Shown here: piece after piece, positions 1 through 12,864 of the stretch
Numbering within the stretch: the first letter of the stretch is position 1
Layout: every line of letters starts with the position of its first letter
Source: Baylisascaris procyonis
Taxonomy: Eukaryota; Nematoda; Chromadorea; Rhabditida; Ascarididae
Reading direction: 5' to 3'
Assembly (NCBI GenBank): GCA_037389465.1
Contig: JAZARR010000248.1
Coordinates: 310,001-374,000, forward strand
Length of the DNA stretch: 64,000 nucleotides
The notes under the pieces: generated by a model
What the model saw: only the letters and a program-made list of their open reading frames with translations
Told to the model about the DNA's origin: nothing
Databases searched by the model: none
Position numbers and translations under genes: made by a program

Positions 1-3000
1 CCGAATCGACTGGCCAGAATTTCTGGAATCTCGATTTTTGCAATTTAGGGGTTCTGGTTCTCGGCCAGTATTTGAGATCGGCAAAAGCGGTCTCTTGATT
101 TTTCATGAGCCTGCCGAGACCTCTCGAACCATGTATGGCTCACCGTCCAATAACGAATACGAGTCGAGAAAAAAATTCCCAAAGATCGCATTTTTCCGAT
201 CCTAAGGGGGTAGCACAGGGAAATTTTGGAAAAACACTTTTTGTCTCCGATTTCGACGATTTTGGTATCAAACGAGAGAGCTCAATGAGCTGATCACGGA
301 AACATGCGCTGTTTGCTAATATACATGAAAAGAAGGAAACTATAGGTGCACGAATGTCGTAGTTTCTATAGAAACGTAGTGTAACTGGTATTTTCTAACT
401 TTTTCTCGAAAACCGTTAGGCCTATGGAGGCACGGCTTGCTTCATGCAATACAACTTTGAAAGCTCTATCAAAGGATATATAATTTATTATATTTGGGAA
501 CAAAAGTTGAGAGCCGAATCGACTGGCCAGAATTTCTGGAATCTCGATTTTTGCAATTTAGGGGGTTCTGGTTCTCGGCCAGTATTTGAGATCGGCAAAA
601 GCGGTCTCTTGATTTTTCATGAGCCTGCCGAGACCTCTCGAACCATGTATGGCTCACCGTCCAATAACGAATACGAGTCGAGAAAAAAATTCCCAAAGAT
701 CGCATTTTTCCGATCCTAAGGGGGTAGCACAGGGAAATTTTGGAAAAACACTTTTTGTCTCCGATTTCGACGATTTTGGTATCAAACGAGAGAGCTCAAT
801 GAGCTGATCACGGAAACATGCGCTGTTTGCTAATATACATGAAAAGAAGGAAACTATAGGTGCACGAATGTCGTAGTTTCTATAGAAACGTAGTGTAACT
901 GGTATTTTCTAACTTTTTCTCGAAAACCGTTAGGCCTATGGAGGCACGGCTTGCTTCATGCAATACAACTTTGAAAGCTCTATCAAAGGATATATAATTT
1001 ATTATATTTGGGAACAAAAGTTGAGAGCCGAATCGACTGGCCAGAATTTCTGGAATCTCGATTTTTGCAATTTAGGGGGTTCTGGTTCTCGGCCAGTATT
1101 TGAGATCGGCAAAAGCGGTCTCTTGATTTTTCATGAGCCTGCCGAGACCTCTCGAACCATGTATGGCTCACCGTCCAATAACGAATACGAGTCGAGAAAA
1201 AAATTCCCAAAGATCGCATTTTTCCGATCCTAAGGGGGTAGCACAGGGAAATTTTGGAAAAACACTTTTTGTCTCCGATTTCGACGATTTTGGTATCAAA
1301 CGAGAGAGCTCAATGAGCTGATCACGGAAACATGCGCTGTTTGCTAATATACATGAAAAGAAGGAAACTATAGGTGCACGAATGTCGTAGTTTCTATAGA
1401 AACGTAGTGTAACTGGTATTTTCTAACTTTTTCTCGAAAACCGTTAGGCCTATGGAGACACGGCTTGCTTCATGCAATACAACTTTGAAAGCTCTATCAA
1501 AGGATATATAATTTATTATATTTGGGAACAAAAGTTGAGAGCCGAATCGACTGGCCAGAATTTCTGGAATCTCGATTTTTGCAATTTAGGGGGTTCTGGT
1601 TCTCGGCCAGTATTTGAGATCGGCAAAAGCGGTCTCTTGATTTTTCATGAGCCTGCCGAGACCTCTCAAACCATGTATGGCTCACCGTCCAATAACGAAT
1701 ACGAGTCGAGAAAAAAATTCCCAAAGATCGCATTTTTCCGATCCTAAGGGGGTAGCACAGGGAAATTTTGGAAAAACACTTTTTGTCTCCGATTTCGACG
1801 ATTTTGGTATCAAACGAGAGAGCTCAATGAGCTGATCACGGAAACATGCGCTGTTTGCTATTATACATGAAAAGAAGGAAACTATAGGTGCACGAATGTT
1901 GTAGTTTCTATAGAAACGTAGTGTAACTGGTATTTTCTAACTTTTTCTCGAAAACCGTTAGGCCTATGGAGACGCGGCTTGCTTCATGCAATACAACTTT
2001 GAAAGCTCTATCAAAGGATATATAATTTATTATATTTGGGAACAAAAGTTGAGAGCCGAATCGACTGGCCAGAATTTCTGAAATCTCGATTTTTGCAATT
2101 TAGGGGGTTCTGGTTCTCGGCCAGTATTTGAGATCGGCAAAAGCGGTCTCTTGATTTTTCATGAGCCTGCCGAGACCTCTCGAACCATGTATGGCTCACC
2201 GTCCAATAACGAACACGAGTCGAGAAAAAAATTCCCAAAGATCGCATTTTTCCGATCCTGAGGGGGTAGCACAGGGAAATTTTGGAAAAACACTTTTTGT
2301 CTCCGATTTCGACGATTTTGGTATCAAACGAGAGAGCTCAATGAGCTGATCACGGAAACATGCGCTGTTTGCTAATATACATGAAAAGAAGGAAACTATA
2401 GGTGCACGAATGTCGTAGTTTCTATAGAAACGTAGTGTAACTGGTATTTTCTAACCTTTTCTCGAAAACCGTTAGGCCTATGGAGACGCGGCTTGCTTCA
2501 TGCAATACAACTTTGAAAGCTCTATCAAAGGATATATAATTTATTATATTTGGGAACAAAAGTTGAGAGCCGAATCGACTGGTCAGTATTTCTGGAATCT
2601 CGATTTTTGCAATTTAGGGGGTTCTGGTTCTCGGCCAGTATTTGAGATCGGCAAAAGCGGTCTCTTGATTTTTCATGAGCCTGCCGAGACCTCTCGAACC
2701 ATGTATGGCTCACCGTCCAATAACGAATACGAGTCGAGAAAAAATTCCCAAAGATCGCATTTTTCCGATCCTAAGGGGGTAGCACAGGGAAATTTTGGAA
2801 AAACACTTTTTGTCTCCGATTTCGACGATTTTGGTATCAAACGAGAGAGCTCAATGAGCTGATCACGGAAACATGCGCTGTTTGCTAATATACATGAAAA
2901 GAAGGAAACTATAGGTGCACGAATGTTGTAGTTTCTATAGAAACGTAGTGTAACTGGTATTTTCTAACTTTTTCTCGAAAACCGTTAGGCCTATGGAGAC

Positions 3001-6000
3001 ACGGCTTGCTTCATGCAATACAACTTTGAAAGCTCTATCAAAGGATATATAATTTATTATATTTGGGAACAAAAGTTGAGAGCCGAATCGACTGGCCAGA
3101 ATTTCTGGAATCTCGATTTTTGCAATTTAGGGGGTTCTGGTTCTCGGCCAGTATTTGAGATCGGCAAAAGCGGTCTCTTGATTTTTCATGAGCCTGCCGA
3201 GACCTCTCGAACCATGTATGGCTCACCGTCCAATAACGAATACGAGTCGAGAAAAAAATTCCCAAAGATCGCATTTTTCCGATCCTAAGGGGGTAGCACA
3301 GGGAAATTTTGGAAAAACACTTTTTGTCTCCGATTTCGACGATTTTGGTATCAAACGAGAGAGCTCAATGAGCTGATCACGGAAACATGCGCTGTTTGCT
3401 AATATACATGAAAAGAAGGAAACTATAGGTGCACGAATGTTGTAGTTTCTATAGAAACGTAGTGTAACTGGTATTTTCTAACTTTTTCTCGAAAACCGTT
3501 AGGCCTATGGAGACACGGCTTGCTTCATGCAATACAACTTTGAAAGCTCTATCAAAGGATATATAATTTATTATATTTGGGAACAAAAGTTGAGAGCCGA
3601 ATCGACTGGCCAGAATTTCTGGAATCTCGATTTTTGCAATTTAGGGGGTTCTGGTTCTCGGCCAGTATTTGAGATCGGCAAAAGCGGTCTCTTGATTTTT
3701 CATGAGCCTGCCGAGACCTCTCGAACCATGTATGGCTCACCGTCCAATAACGAATACGAGCCGAGAAAAAAATTCCCAAAAATCGCATTTTTCCGATCCT
3801 ATGGGGGTAGCACAGGGAAATTTTGGAAAAACACTTTTTGTCTCCGATTTCGACGATTTTGGTATCAAACGAGAGAGCTCAATGAGCTGATCACGGAAAC
3901 ATGCGCTGTTTGCTAATATACATGAAAAGAAGGAAACTATAGGTGCACGAATGTCGTAGTTTCTATAGAAACGTAGTGTAACTGGTATTTTCTAACTTTT
4001 TCTCGAAAACCGTTAGGCCTATGGAGACGCGGCTTGCTTCATGCAATACAACTTTGAAAGCTCTATCAAAGGATATATAATTTATTATATTTGGGAACAA
4101 AAGTTGAGAGCCGAATCGACTGGCCAGAATTTCTGGAATCTCGATTTTTGCAATTTAGGGGGTTCTGGTTCTCGGCCAGTATTTGAGATCGGCAAAAGCG
4201 GTCTCTTGATTTTTCATGAGCCTGCCGAGACCTCTCGAACCATGTATGGCTCACCGTCCAATAACGAATACGAGTCGAGAAAAAAATTCCCAAAGATCGC
4301 ATTTTTCCGATCCTAAGGGGGTAGCACAGGGAAATTTTGGAAAAACACTTTTTGTCTCCGATTTCGACGATTTTGGTATCAAACGAGAGAGCTCAATGAG
4401 CTGATCACGGAAACATGCGCTGTTTGCTAATATACATGAAAAGAAGGAAACTATAGGTGCACGAATGTCGTAGTTTCTATAGAAACGTAGTGTAACTGGT
4501 ATTTTCTAACTTTTTCTCGAAAACCGTTAGGCCTATGGAGACACGGCTTGCTTCATGCAATACAACTTTGAAAGCTCTATCAAAGGATATATAATTTATT
4601 ATATTTGGGAACAAAAGTTGAGAGCCGAATCGACTGGTCAGAATTTCTGGAATCTCGATTTTTGCAATTTAGGGGTTCTGGTTCTCGGCCAGTATTTGAG
4701 ATCGGCAAAAGCGGTCTCTTGATTTTTCATGAGCCTGCCGAGACCTCTCGAACCATGTATGGCTCACCGTCCAATAACGAATACGAGCCGAGAAAAAAAT
4801 TCCCAAAAATCGCATTTTTCCGATCCTGAGGGGGTAGCACAGGGAAATTTTGGAAAAACACTTTTTGTCTCCGATTTCGACGATTTTGGTATCAAACGAG
4901 AGACCTCAATGAGCTGATCACGGAAACATGCGCTGTTTGCTATTATACATGAAAAGAAGGAAACTATAGGTGCACGAATGTTGTAGTTTCTATAGAAACG
5001 TAGTGTAACTGGTATTTTCTAACTTTTTCTCGAAAACCGTTAGGCCTATGGAGACACGGCTTGCTTCATGCAATACAACTTTGAAAGCTCTATCAAAGGA
5101 TATATAATTTATTATATTTGGGAACAAAAGTTGAGAGCCGAATCGACTGGCCAGAATTTCTGGAATCTCGATTTTTGCAATTTAGGGGGTTCTGGTTCTC
5201 GGCCAGTATTTGAGATCGGCAAAAGCGGTCTCTTGATTTTTCATGAGCCTGCCGAGACCTCTCGAACCATGTATGGCTCACCGTCCAATAACGAATACGA
5301 GCCGAGAAAAAAATTCCCAAAAATCGCATTTTTCCGATCCTAAGGGGGTAGCACAGGGAAATTTTGGAAAAACACTTTTTGTCTCCGATTTCGACGATTT
5401 TGGTATCAAACGAGAGAGCTCAATGAGCTGATCACGGAAACATGCGCTGTTTGCTAATATACATGAAAAGAAGGAAACTATAGGTGCACGAATGTCGTAG
5501 TTTCTATAGAAACGTAGTGTAACTGGTATTTTCTAACTTTTTCTCGAAAACCGTTAGGCCTATGGAGACACGGCTTGCTTCATGCAATACAACTTTGAAA
5601 GCTCTATCAAAGGATATATAATTTATTATATTTGGGAACAAAAGTTGAGAGCCGAATCGACTGGCCAGAATTTCTGGAATCTCGATTTTTGCAATTTAGG
5701 GGTTCTGGTTCTCGGCCAGTATTTGAGATCGGCAAAAGCGGTCTCTTGATTTTTCATGAGCCTGCCGAGACCTCTCGAACCATGTATGGCTCACCGTCCA
5801 ATAACGAATACGAGTCGAGAAAAAAATTCCCAAAGATCGCATTTTTCCGATCCTGAGGGGGTAGCACAGGGAAATTTTGGAAAAACACTTTTTGTCTCCG
5901 ATTTCGACGATTTTGGTATCAAACGAGAGAGCTCAATGAGCTGATCACGGAAACATGCGCTGTTTGCTATTATACATGAAAAGAAGGAAACTATAGGTGC

Positions 6001-7595
6001 ACGAATGTTGTAGTTTCTATAGAAACGTAGTGTAACTGGTATTTTCTAACTTTTTCTCGAAAACCGTTAGGCCTATGGAGACACGGCTTGCTTCATGCAA
6101 TACAACTTTGAAAGCTCTATCAAAGGATATATAATTTATTATATTTGGGAACAAAAGTTGAGAGCCGAATCGACTGGCCAGAATTTCTGGAATCTCGATT
6201 TTTGCAATTTAGGGGGTTCTGGTTCTCGGCCAGTATTTGAGATCGGCAAAAGCGGTCTCTTGATTTTTCATGAGCCTGCCGAGACCTCTCGAACCATGTA
6301 TGGCTCACCGTCCAATAACGAATACGAGCCGAGAAAAAAATTCCCAAAAATCGCATTTTTCCGATCCTAAGGGGTAGCACAGGGAAATTTTGGAAAAACA
6401 CTTTTTGTCTCCGATTTCGACGATTTTGGTATCAAACGAGAGAGCTCAATGAGCTGATCACGGAAACATGCGCTGTTTGCTAATATACATGAAAAGAAGG
6501 AAACTATAGGTGCACGAATGTCGTAGTTTCTATAGAAACGTAGTGTAACTGGTATTTTCTAACTTTTTCTCGAAAACCGTTAGGCCTATGGAGACGCGGC
6601 TTGCTTCATGCAATACAACTTTGAAAGCTCTATCAAAGGATATATAATTTATTATATTTGGGAACAAAAGTTGAGAGCCGAATCGACTGGCCAGAATTTC
6701 TGGAATCTCGATTTTTGCAATTTAGGGGGTTCTGGTTCTCGGCCAGTATTTGAGATCGGCAAAAGCGGTCTCTTGATTTTTCATGAGCCTGCCGAGACCT
6801 CTCGAACCATGTATGGCTCACCGTCCAATAACGAATACGAGTCGAGAAAAAAATTCCCAAAGATCGCATTTTTCCGATCCTAAGGGGGTAGCACAGGGAA
6901 ATTTTGGAAAAACACTTTTTGTCTCCGATTTCGACGATTTTGGTATCAAACGAGAGAGCTCAATGAGCTGATCACGGAAACATGCGCTGTTTGCTATTAT
7001 ACATGAAAAGAAGGAAACTATAGGTGCACGAATGTTGTAGTTTCTATAGAAACGTAGTGTAACTGGTATTTTCTAACTTTTTCTCGAAAACCGTTAGGCC
7101 TATGGAGACACGGCTTGCTTCATGCAATACAACTTTGAAAGCTCTATCAAAGGATATATAATTTATTATATTTGGGAACAAAAGTTGAGAGCCGAATCGA
7201 CTGGCCAGAATTTCTGGAATCTCGATTTTTGCAATTTAGGGGGTTCTGGTTCTCGGCCAGTATTTGAGATCGGCAAAAGCGGTCTCTTGATTTTTCATGA
7301 GCCTGCCGAGACCTCTCGAACCATGTATGGCTCACCGTCCAATAACGAATACGAGCCGAGAAAAAAATTCCCAAAAATCGCATTTTTCCGATCCTAAGGG
7401 GGTAGCACAGGGAAATTTTGGAAAAACACTTTTTGTCTCCGATTTCGACGATTTTGGTATCAAACGAGAGACCTCAATGAGCTGATCACGGAAACATGCG
7501 CTGTTTGCTAATGTACATGAAAAGAAGGAAACTATAGGTCCACGAATGTTGTAGTTCCTATACAAACGTAGCGTAACTGGTATTTTCTAACTTCT
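1..7595. repeat. ~514 bp tandem satellite array (about 15 copies)
   Basis: The same unit recurs head to tail. Unit starts, taken at the motif CCGAATCGACTGG, fall at 1, 514, 1028, 1542, 2056 and so on, with a period of 513-514 bp. The 1-bp length differences come from G-run and A-run slippage (AGGGG versus AGGGGG, and one fewer A near 2742). Copies are nearly identical; differences are a few recurring point variants (GTCGTAG/GTTGTAG, AATATAC/ATTATAC, GAGTCGAG/GAGCCGAG, CCTAAGG/CCTGAGG). The array runs off the left edge. Short ORFs of 62, 78 and 91 codons repeat with the unit on both strands. They overlap each other, so I read them as by-products of the repeat, not genes. The array is visibly less AT-rich than the rest of the window. 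It is a satellite DNA of unknown family. Confidence 0.97.
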
Positions 7596-7745
7596 GGTGT
7601 ATAATTTACTATATTTGAGAATAAAAGTTGAGAGCCGAATCGGCCGGCTAGAATTTCTGAAATTTCGATTTTTGCAATTTAGGGGATTCTGGTTCTCGGA
7701 CGGTATTTGGGATAGGCAAAAGTAGTTTTTTGTTTTTTCATTGGT
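7596..7745. repeat. Degenerate terminal satellite copy with ~80 bp deletion
   Basis: After the last good copy the sequence jumps from the CTAACTT segment (about 7594) directly to a relative of the ATAATTTATTATATTTGGG segment. About 80 bp that includes GTTAGGCCTATGG is missing. A diverged unit start follows (CCGAATCGGCCGGC at 7636) and similarity fades by about 7740. The 3' part of the preceding copy (7500-7590) already carries unique substitutions. This is the decayed edge expected where a homogenised array meets unique DNA. Confidence 0.85.
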
Positions 7746-8104
7746 CATATTTCCCAAGTCATATTTCTTCTCCTTATAAACGGATTTGGATCCGATCTTT
7801 TTAATCGATTAGGTAGGATATGCTGAAACGCCTACTGCGCATAGCTTCGTGTAATTTGTGCTAGTAAATAAAGTCGAAGTTTATTAGAAGGTTTTTTTTG
7901 TGGATTATTAGAAGGTTTTGTGGACGTTGTGTACTTTCTTGAGCAAATGAGGTAATGTTTGAAAAATGTTTATTCAACAACAAATTGATGAGGTCCCTAA
8001 TCAATAATCGAAATGTTGTATTTAGATCATTTGTGATTTAAAGCTTCGATCGTTTCTGATTTAAAACTCAGATCATTTCTGATCTATAATAAATTTCATT
8101 TTAG

Positions 8105-11100
8105 AATGCCGTGGTTGTAACTCCCACGGTAAAGAAAGAAAGAAGTTGCGCTATTGTGGAGGGAAGGAAGGAGTCCCCATTACGTGATTCTTCTGTCGAG
8201 CCGATGGAGATGGATGAGCAGGGTGCCGTTTATGGAAGGGATAGTAATGACGGTATTGAAAAAACCGTCGAATCGCATATCTCAAGACCGAAAAGGTTAC
8301 ATTGATATTAATCGCAGCTGTAGCGGATAAAAGTTTACGCTTAGAAAATAAAATCTTATTGTTCGATTAGTGCTTCTTTATTGGTTCTTTAATACTCTTT
8401 TTTTTGTGTTGGTGAAGCTTATGAGAAATAGAAGAGAGCATTGATCATTTTTGGTTAATTCAGATTCGTCTTACGAAGGGGAAGGAGGAATGTTGAGAGG
8501 TTTTGATTGTATGGATCCTTTATCATTCTATTCGCCTTATCTGTCATTTAATTATGCTTAAGCTATACAAAGTATGTTATTCGTATGGAAAAATATTCAT
8601 ACCATGTTATAGAAGGCAAGAAAAGAGGCAGAGATATTCGAGTGGTTTTTACTACCAATTCACGAAGCATCAAAGAGTTTATCAAACCTTATTATTTGGA
8701 AGAGAGGGAATATTAGCTGAACGGTAGAAAGATGAAAAAAGGAGCAACGAAAGAGGTGAATATTGAAACGTTGTGATGCATATCCATCTATATTTCTAAG
8801 TAATAAGTGATCTTTTTAAGCGATTCGTCAACACCATCAAAGCCAAAGAGTACAGGCGAACGAAAAGCCGAAATGAAGAGACAGCGTGCCGAAAGACAAT
8901 CAAAGACTAAAGGAGACGTTACGACATCGGCGAATAGCAACACATTAATTGCATCTGCATCTGAAAACGATAAAAAGATGGCCCTTATCGATCCATTAGA
9001 AGGCCGTCGTCTTGCACTTCAAAAATTACAGACGAGGATTCAGCAACTGAGAAGTAAGGATATCAAAGCGCTTTTATTACTCATTTAGTGTTATGCTGAG
9101 CGGAAACGTTGGAAACGCAGCAAAGAGGGACGGAGTGTTGTGGTTATAAACATTGACTTATTCAGCGTCAGTTGAGGATAACGCAATGTTTTAGAAAACA
9201 GGCAAAAGAAAACGATACAGCATGAAGCATGAAAGCTGTCCAGCCAAGACTGCATTCTGAGGGTTCTTTTTATGCCGTTAATGTAACTTTTTAGCTATAT
9301 AAGGATGCATATTTTTTGAAAATATTTGTTTGCATAGAAAATGAGGCTGGCGAAGTTAGTAGTTTCATATCTAAAATGCTCAAGGAGTAGCGTCATCTTT
9401 TACGCCTTCTATATTCGGCGCTTTATGTTTTAATCCTTATGCTATATAGCTATAATTATGTAAATATATAAGTATAAATATTAGAAATGTAAATAAATAT
9501 TTGTTTATATATTTCAGATATACGCAAAGGTAATAAATCAGCACAACAATATGAGGAACAAAGAAAATTAAGACGTCGTGCTAGCGTAATAAAAAGAAAA
9601 GAAAAGAAAAGAGCTGCAAAACATTTATCACAAAATAACATTCAGTAAGTTTTTGCATAACATTGAAGATGAGAATTCTATACTGTATAGGCGAGAATTT
9701 ATCCTTATTTAAACATTTATTTTTATTGGCGTATTGATTCAATTGAATCGTTTTTTTTTTAATTAGAAAATTAGATTAATTTAATTTAATTAAAATTGAT
9801 AAAAATTTAATTTAATTAATTAGAAAGTTATCTTTTTTTATATCTTCTAACCTATTCAATAAAAACGTAATGCTTTCCGGAGTTTTTATTTTAACTTCTA
9901 CTGTAGCATCTTTGAACAGAAACTAAATCCTATTATGCAAATTCCTCGATAATAACTATTAATGTTTTGATATGTAAATATACCTGCTGAAAGAGCAGTA
10001 TTCAACCATAGAAATATTCAACTTCGAATCATTTCATGATGGCAATAATTTTTGATCTACTGAAATTGAGTTGATCGATCGATTATTTGGGCGTTTATAT
10101 TTTTGTGCTCTTAGAAAAAAGAGCAATCAAATTTGATTATTATAATAAGCTTCGTTGGTGGTCTATGATGGAAGTCATTGTATTTCAAATTTGATTATTA
10201 TAATAAACTTCGTTGGTGGTCTATGGTGGAAGTCACTGTTCACCATTCTGGGATACTTGTATTGGACACAAAATGAAGACCTCTTCACTTATGGAGTGAC
10301 CGGATAGTGTAATTTCCACAGTACTGATCATACTTTTCGCTATAGACTAGAATCTATTTTGACTGGTGTGTCGGCGGTGGTCGACGTAACGGAATGTTTA
10401 AGATATCTGTATCGGCTTTAGTTTTTTCTGCAGAGATTAGTTTGTCTTATTCAAGCATTTTTGCTCACCTTCTCCCCCCCCCCTCTCCCTACTTCCTCCA
10501 TCTCATTCTACCTTTTTTGTCCTCATTATAAGTGAATTCGCAGTTCTTTTGAGGTCGGCATATACAGAATAAAGGGGCTAGATCCTGCAAAGAAGAGCAG
10601 AGACAAGTGAGGAAAAAGGGAACTATCGATGTGATTTGCGTCGATTTATTGCTCAGATGGCGGATTGGGGTATGCATACTCCTTCCTTCCCTCGTTCTTT
10701 CCTCCTCCATCCCCCCCCCTCTCACACCTCTTCTCTATACTATCTACAAAGTATTGCATTTCAAGATTCATCGATTTCTATGGAAATATTGATATTCATT
10801 ATAGTATGTTCTTGTGATGGATCAATGATTATATTTTTACTAATGGATTTTTTTTTCTCAATTAGGAAAACAGAAGAACCATCAGCAAAGCGCATAAAGA
10901 ATGAAAGAAATGAAATGTCGGCGAATCATCCAAGAAATGATGCCGGCCAATTGGTTTATTCGAAATTCGACTTTATTGTAAAAGATGATCAAGAGGTGAG
11001 TGTCATTTAAATTTAAGTTTTATAAAATTTATGCAACTATTGAATTGTTTATGAATTTATTTGCCCATATTATCTCATTTATACGCCTCATATATTTTGA

Positions 11101-12818
11101 TTTATCGACATATGAATTCTCTAATGGCTCTAGTCTTTAATGGAATACTACAAGTGATTGATTGTCATATCTCGGATTCACTCATGAAAATAATCCATCT
11201 ACCTGAGGTCGAACTTTGTTGTCGTCTTAAAAGATGATCGTTGAGAATAATTCTTAAATATTATAATTCCTATAAAATTGTAATAAGTTGTTTTGGGCAT
11301 ATAATCTGCTAGTCAATATTAGTTGCATACATTTATTTGCTTCCTATTAAATTTGTGTAATCACTAATGCAGTATTCTCAAAGATTTTTTTTATAAGTCT
11401 AATTTTGGGAAACAGGGATGTGCTAAGGGAGAATATATTTGGTGTATATACTCGAACAAACCAATTTTTGAACATCTATTTTCCCTTTCTATTTCTTTTA
11501 TGACGATGACATTTGTCATGATAGCTCGCGACAATTAGGTTAGCGTGACTGGGAAAGAGGAGTGGGAAAGGTGATAGAAGCATAATATGGCTAAGATATG
11601 GCTCAAAGAGCTTAAATACATCATAAAAGAATCGTAACAATAGAAGAAGGCATTAAATCTTCTCACAACATCGTTTGCGACGATTCTCTATATTTCCTTC
11701 TCAATAAAATCACCGACGAAATATCGCTTTTCATCTTGTTGCAATTTTATTTCATCTTTTTTTTTTTCGCATCTTTAGGCGACAATATTTACCGATGAAA
11801 TATTCTCTATAGAAAATAAAAAAAAAAATAAAAAATAAAATTTCATCTGTATAAAAATAGAAAAATTTATGAATAATTACGAAGAATAGAATAATGAAAA
11901 AAAAATTGCAAAAATAATATATTTATAAATTATTATATTCAAATGAACGTCTTTTTTTTTTTCGTAAGGAAAATTACTTGATTGAAATAGAAAGAAATAT
12001 TATGCAAATCTAAGGACATTATTATGCATAATTAAATTATAATTTTACGAAGTTGAAAAAGTTCAATGCGATTTTTCAATTTAAATTTCCCTATAGTTAT
12101 TTTTATTAAAATTTTTATTGAAATAAAGGAACGATTGTAAGAATAAAAAATGGAATATTTTTTTTTTTTATTTTCAGAAAGAGAAAAAGAAAGACAAACG
12201 AGATAAATTCGTTGGAAAAGATTATGAACGTTTACTAAAGAAAGCGGAAATGCGACAAGAACGAATCGAGAAAATTCGAGAAAAAAATCCCAAAAAAGCG
12301 GAACTTATTGAGGAAAATATTCGATGGAATAAAGCGATGAGTCGAGCCGAAGGGCGCAAAGTTAAGGTAATATTAAATTTTTGGAGATTTTTTCTTAAGT
12401 GAGTTTATGTTAGCAGTTTATCGATGGAAGTCATTTAATGATGTTTATTTAAAAATTTTAGTTCATTTAATGATGTTCATCGTTGGAATTTTGCTTGATT
12501 TGCACTATTGAATGCAATGTTTTATTCTTTTATCTATATATTAAAAATGAGATAACAGCAATTACTGCCAATAAATTTTGAATTGTTTCAGGATGTATTT
12601 TTCCATTTCAGGATAATCCGGAATTATTGAAGAGAGGTATGAAGAGAAAAGAGCGAATGAAGGAGAGAAGCAAAGAAAAATGGGCAAAAAGAATCGACTA
12701 TATAAAAGAGAAACAAGCTAAACAACAAGAAAAAAGAATCGCAAATATACAAGCGAGACGAGATATCGTTAAGAAGAGAAAACTGCAAAAAGCTAGAAAG
12801 AGAGGGCGCATTCTTTGA
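8105..12818 (+). CDS. surf6: SURF6 / Rrp14-family nucleolar protein (spliced)
   Basis: This is a homologue of surfeit locus protein 6, a basic nucleolar protein of rRNA processing and ribosome assembly. Phase-compatible exons are 8105-8295, 8464-8499 (36 nt, in frame, may be skipped), 8821-9053, 9518-9644, 10866-10995, 12178-12366 and 12612-12818 (TGA). The C-terminal SURF6 domain is clear: FVGKDYERLL, then IRWNKAMSRAEGRKVKDN, then a very basic stretch ending in KARKRGRIL. Upstream are the SURF6-like helix LQKLQTRIQQLR (about 9010-9053) and VYSKFDF. About 370 residues are covered, close to the ~361 of the human protein, so only a short 5' exon is missing. One candidate is 7966-7992 (ATG, nine codons, phase 0, but with a weak GTCCCT donor). 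Low-complexity Lys/Arg/Glu composition is normal for the family. Confidence 0.9.
10127..10242. repeat. 58 bp tandem duplication inside a SURF6 intron
   Basis: Two copies start with TCAAATTTGATTATTATAA (10127 and 10185) and continue through CTTCGTTGGTGGTCTATG. They differ at only a few positions. The duplication lies in the 1.2 kb intron 9645-10865, which also holds C-runs at 10474-10483 and 10711-10719. No coding potential is seen. Confidence 0.85.
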
Positions 12819-12858
12819 GTTGATTTAATTGTAATTGTTTATTTGTCAACATTGTTTG

Positions 12859-12864
12859 AATAAA
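12859..12864 (+). promoter_or_regulatory. Polyadenylation signal of the SURF6 gene
   Basis: There is a canonical AATAAA 41 bp after the TGA stop of the SURF6 gene, followed by another AATAAA-like site a few bases on. Confidence 0.6.

Noticed and set aside
105..7565. Repeated ORFs of 62, 78 and 91-129 codons in the satellite, both strands
   Set aside because: They recur with the repeat, overlap each other on both strands, change length with single-base slips and have no splice or start context. The simplest reading is non-coding satellite.
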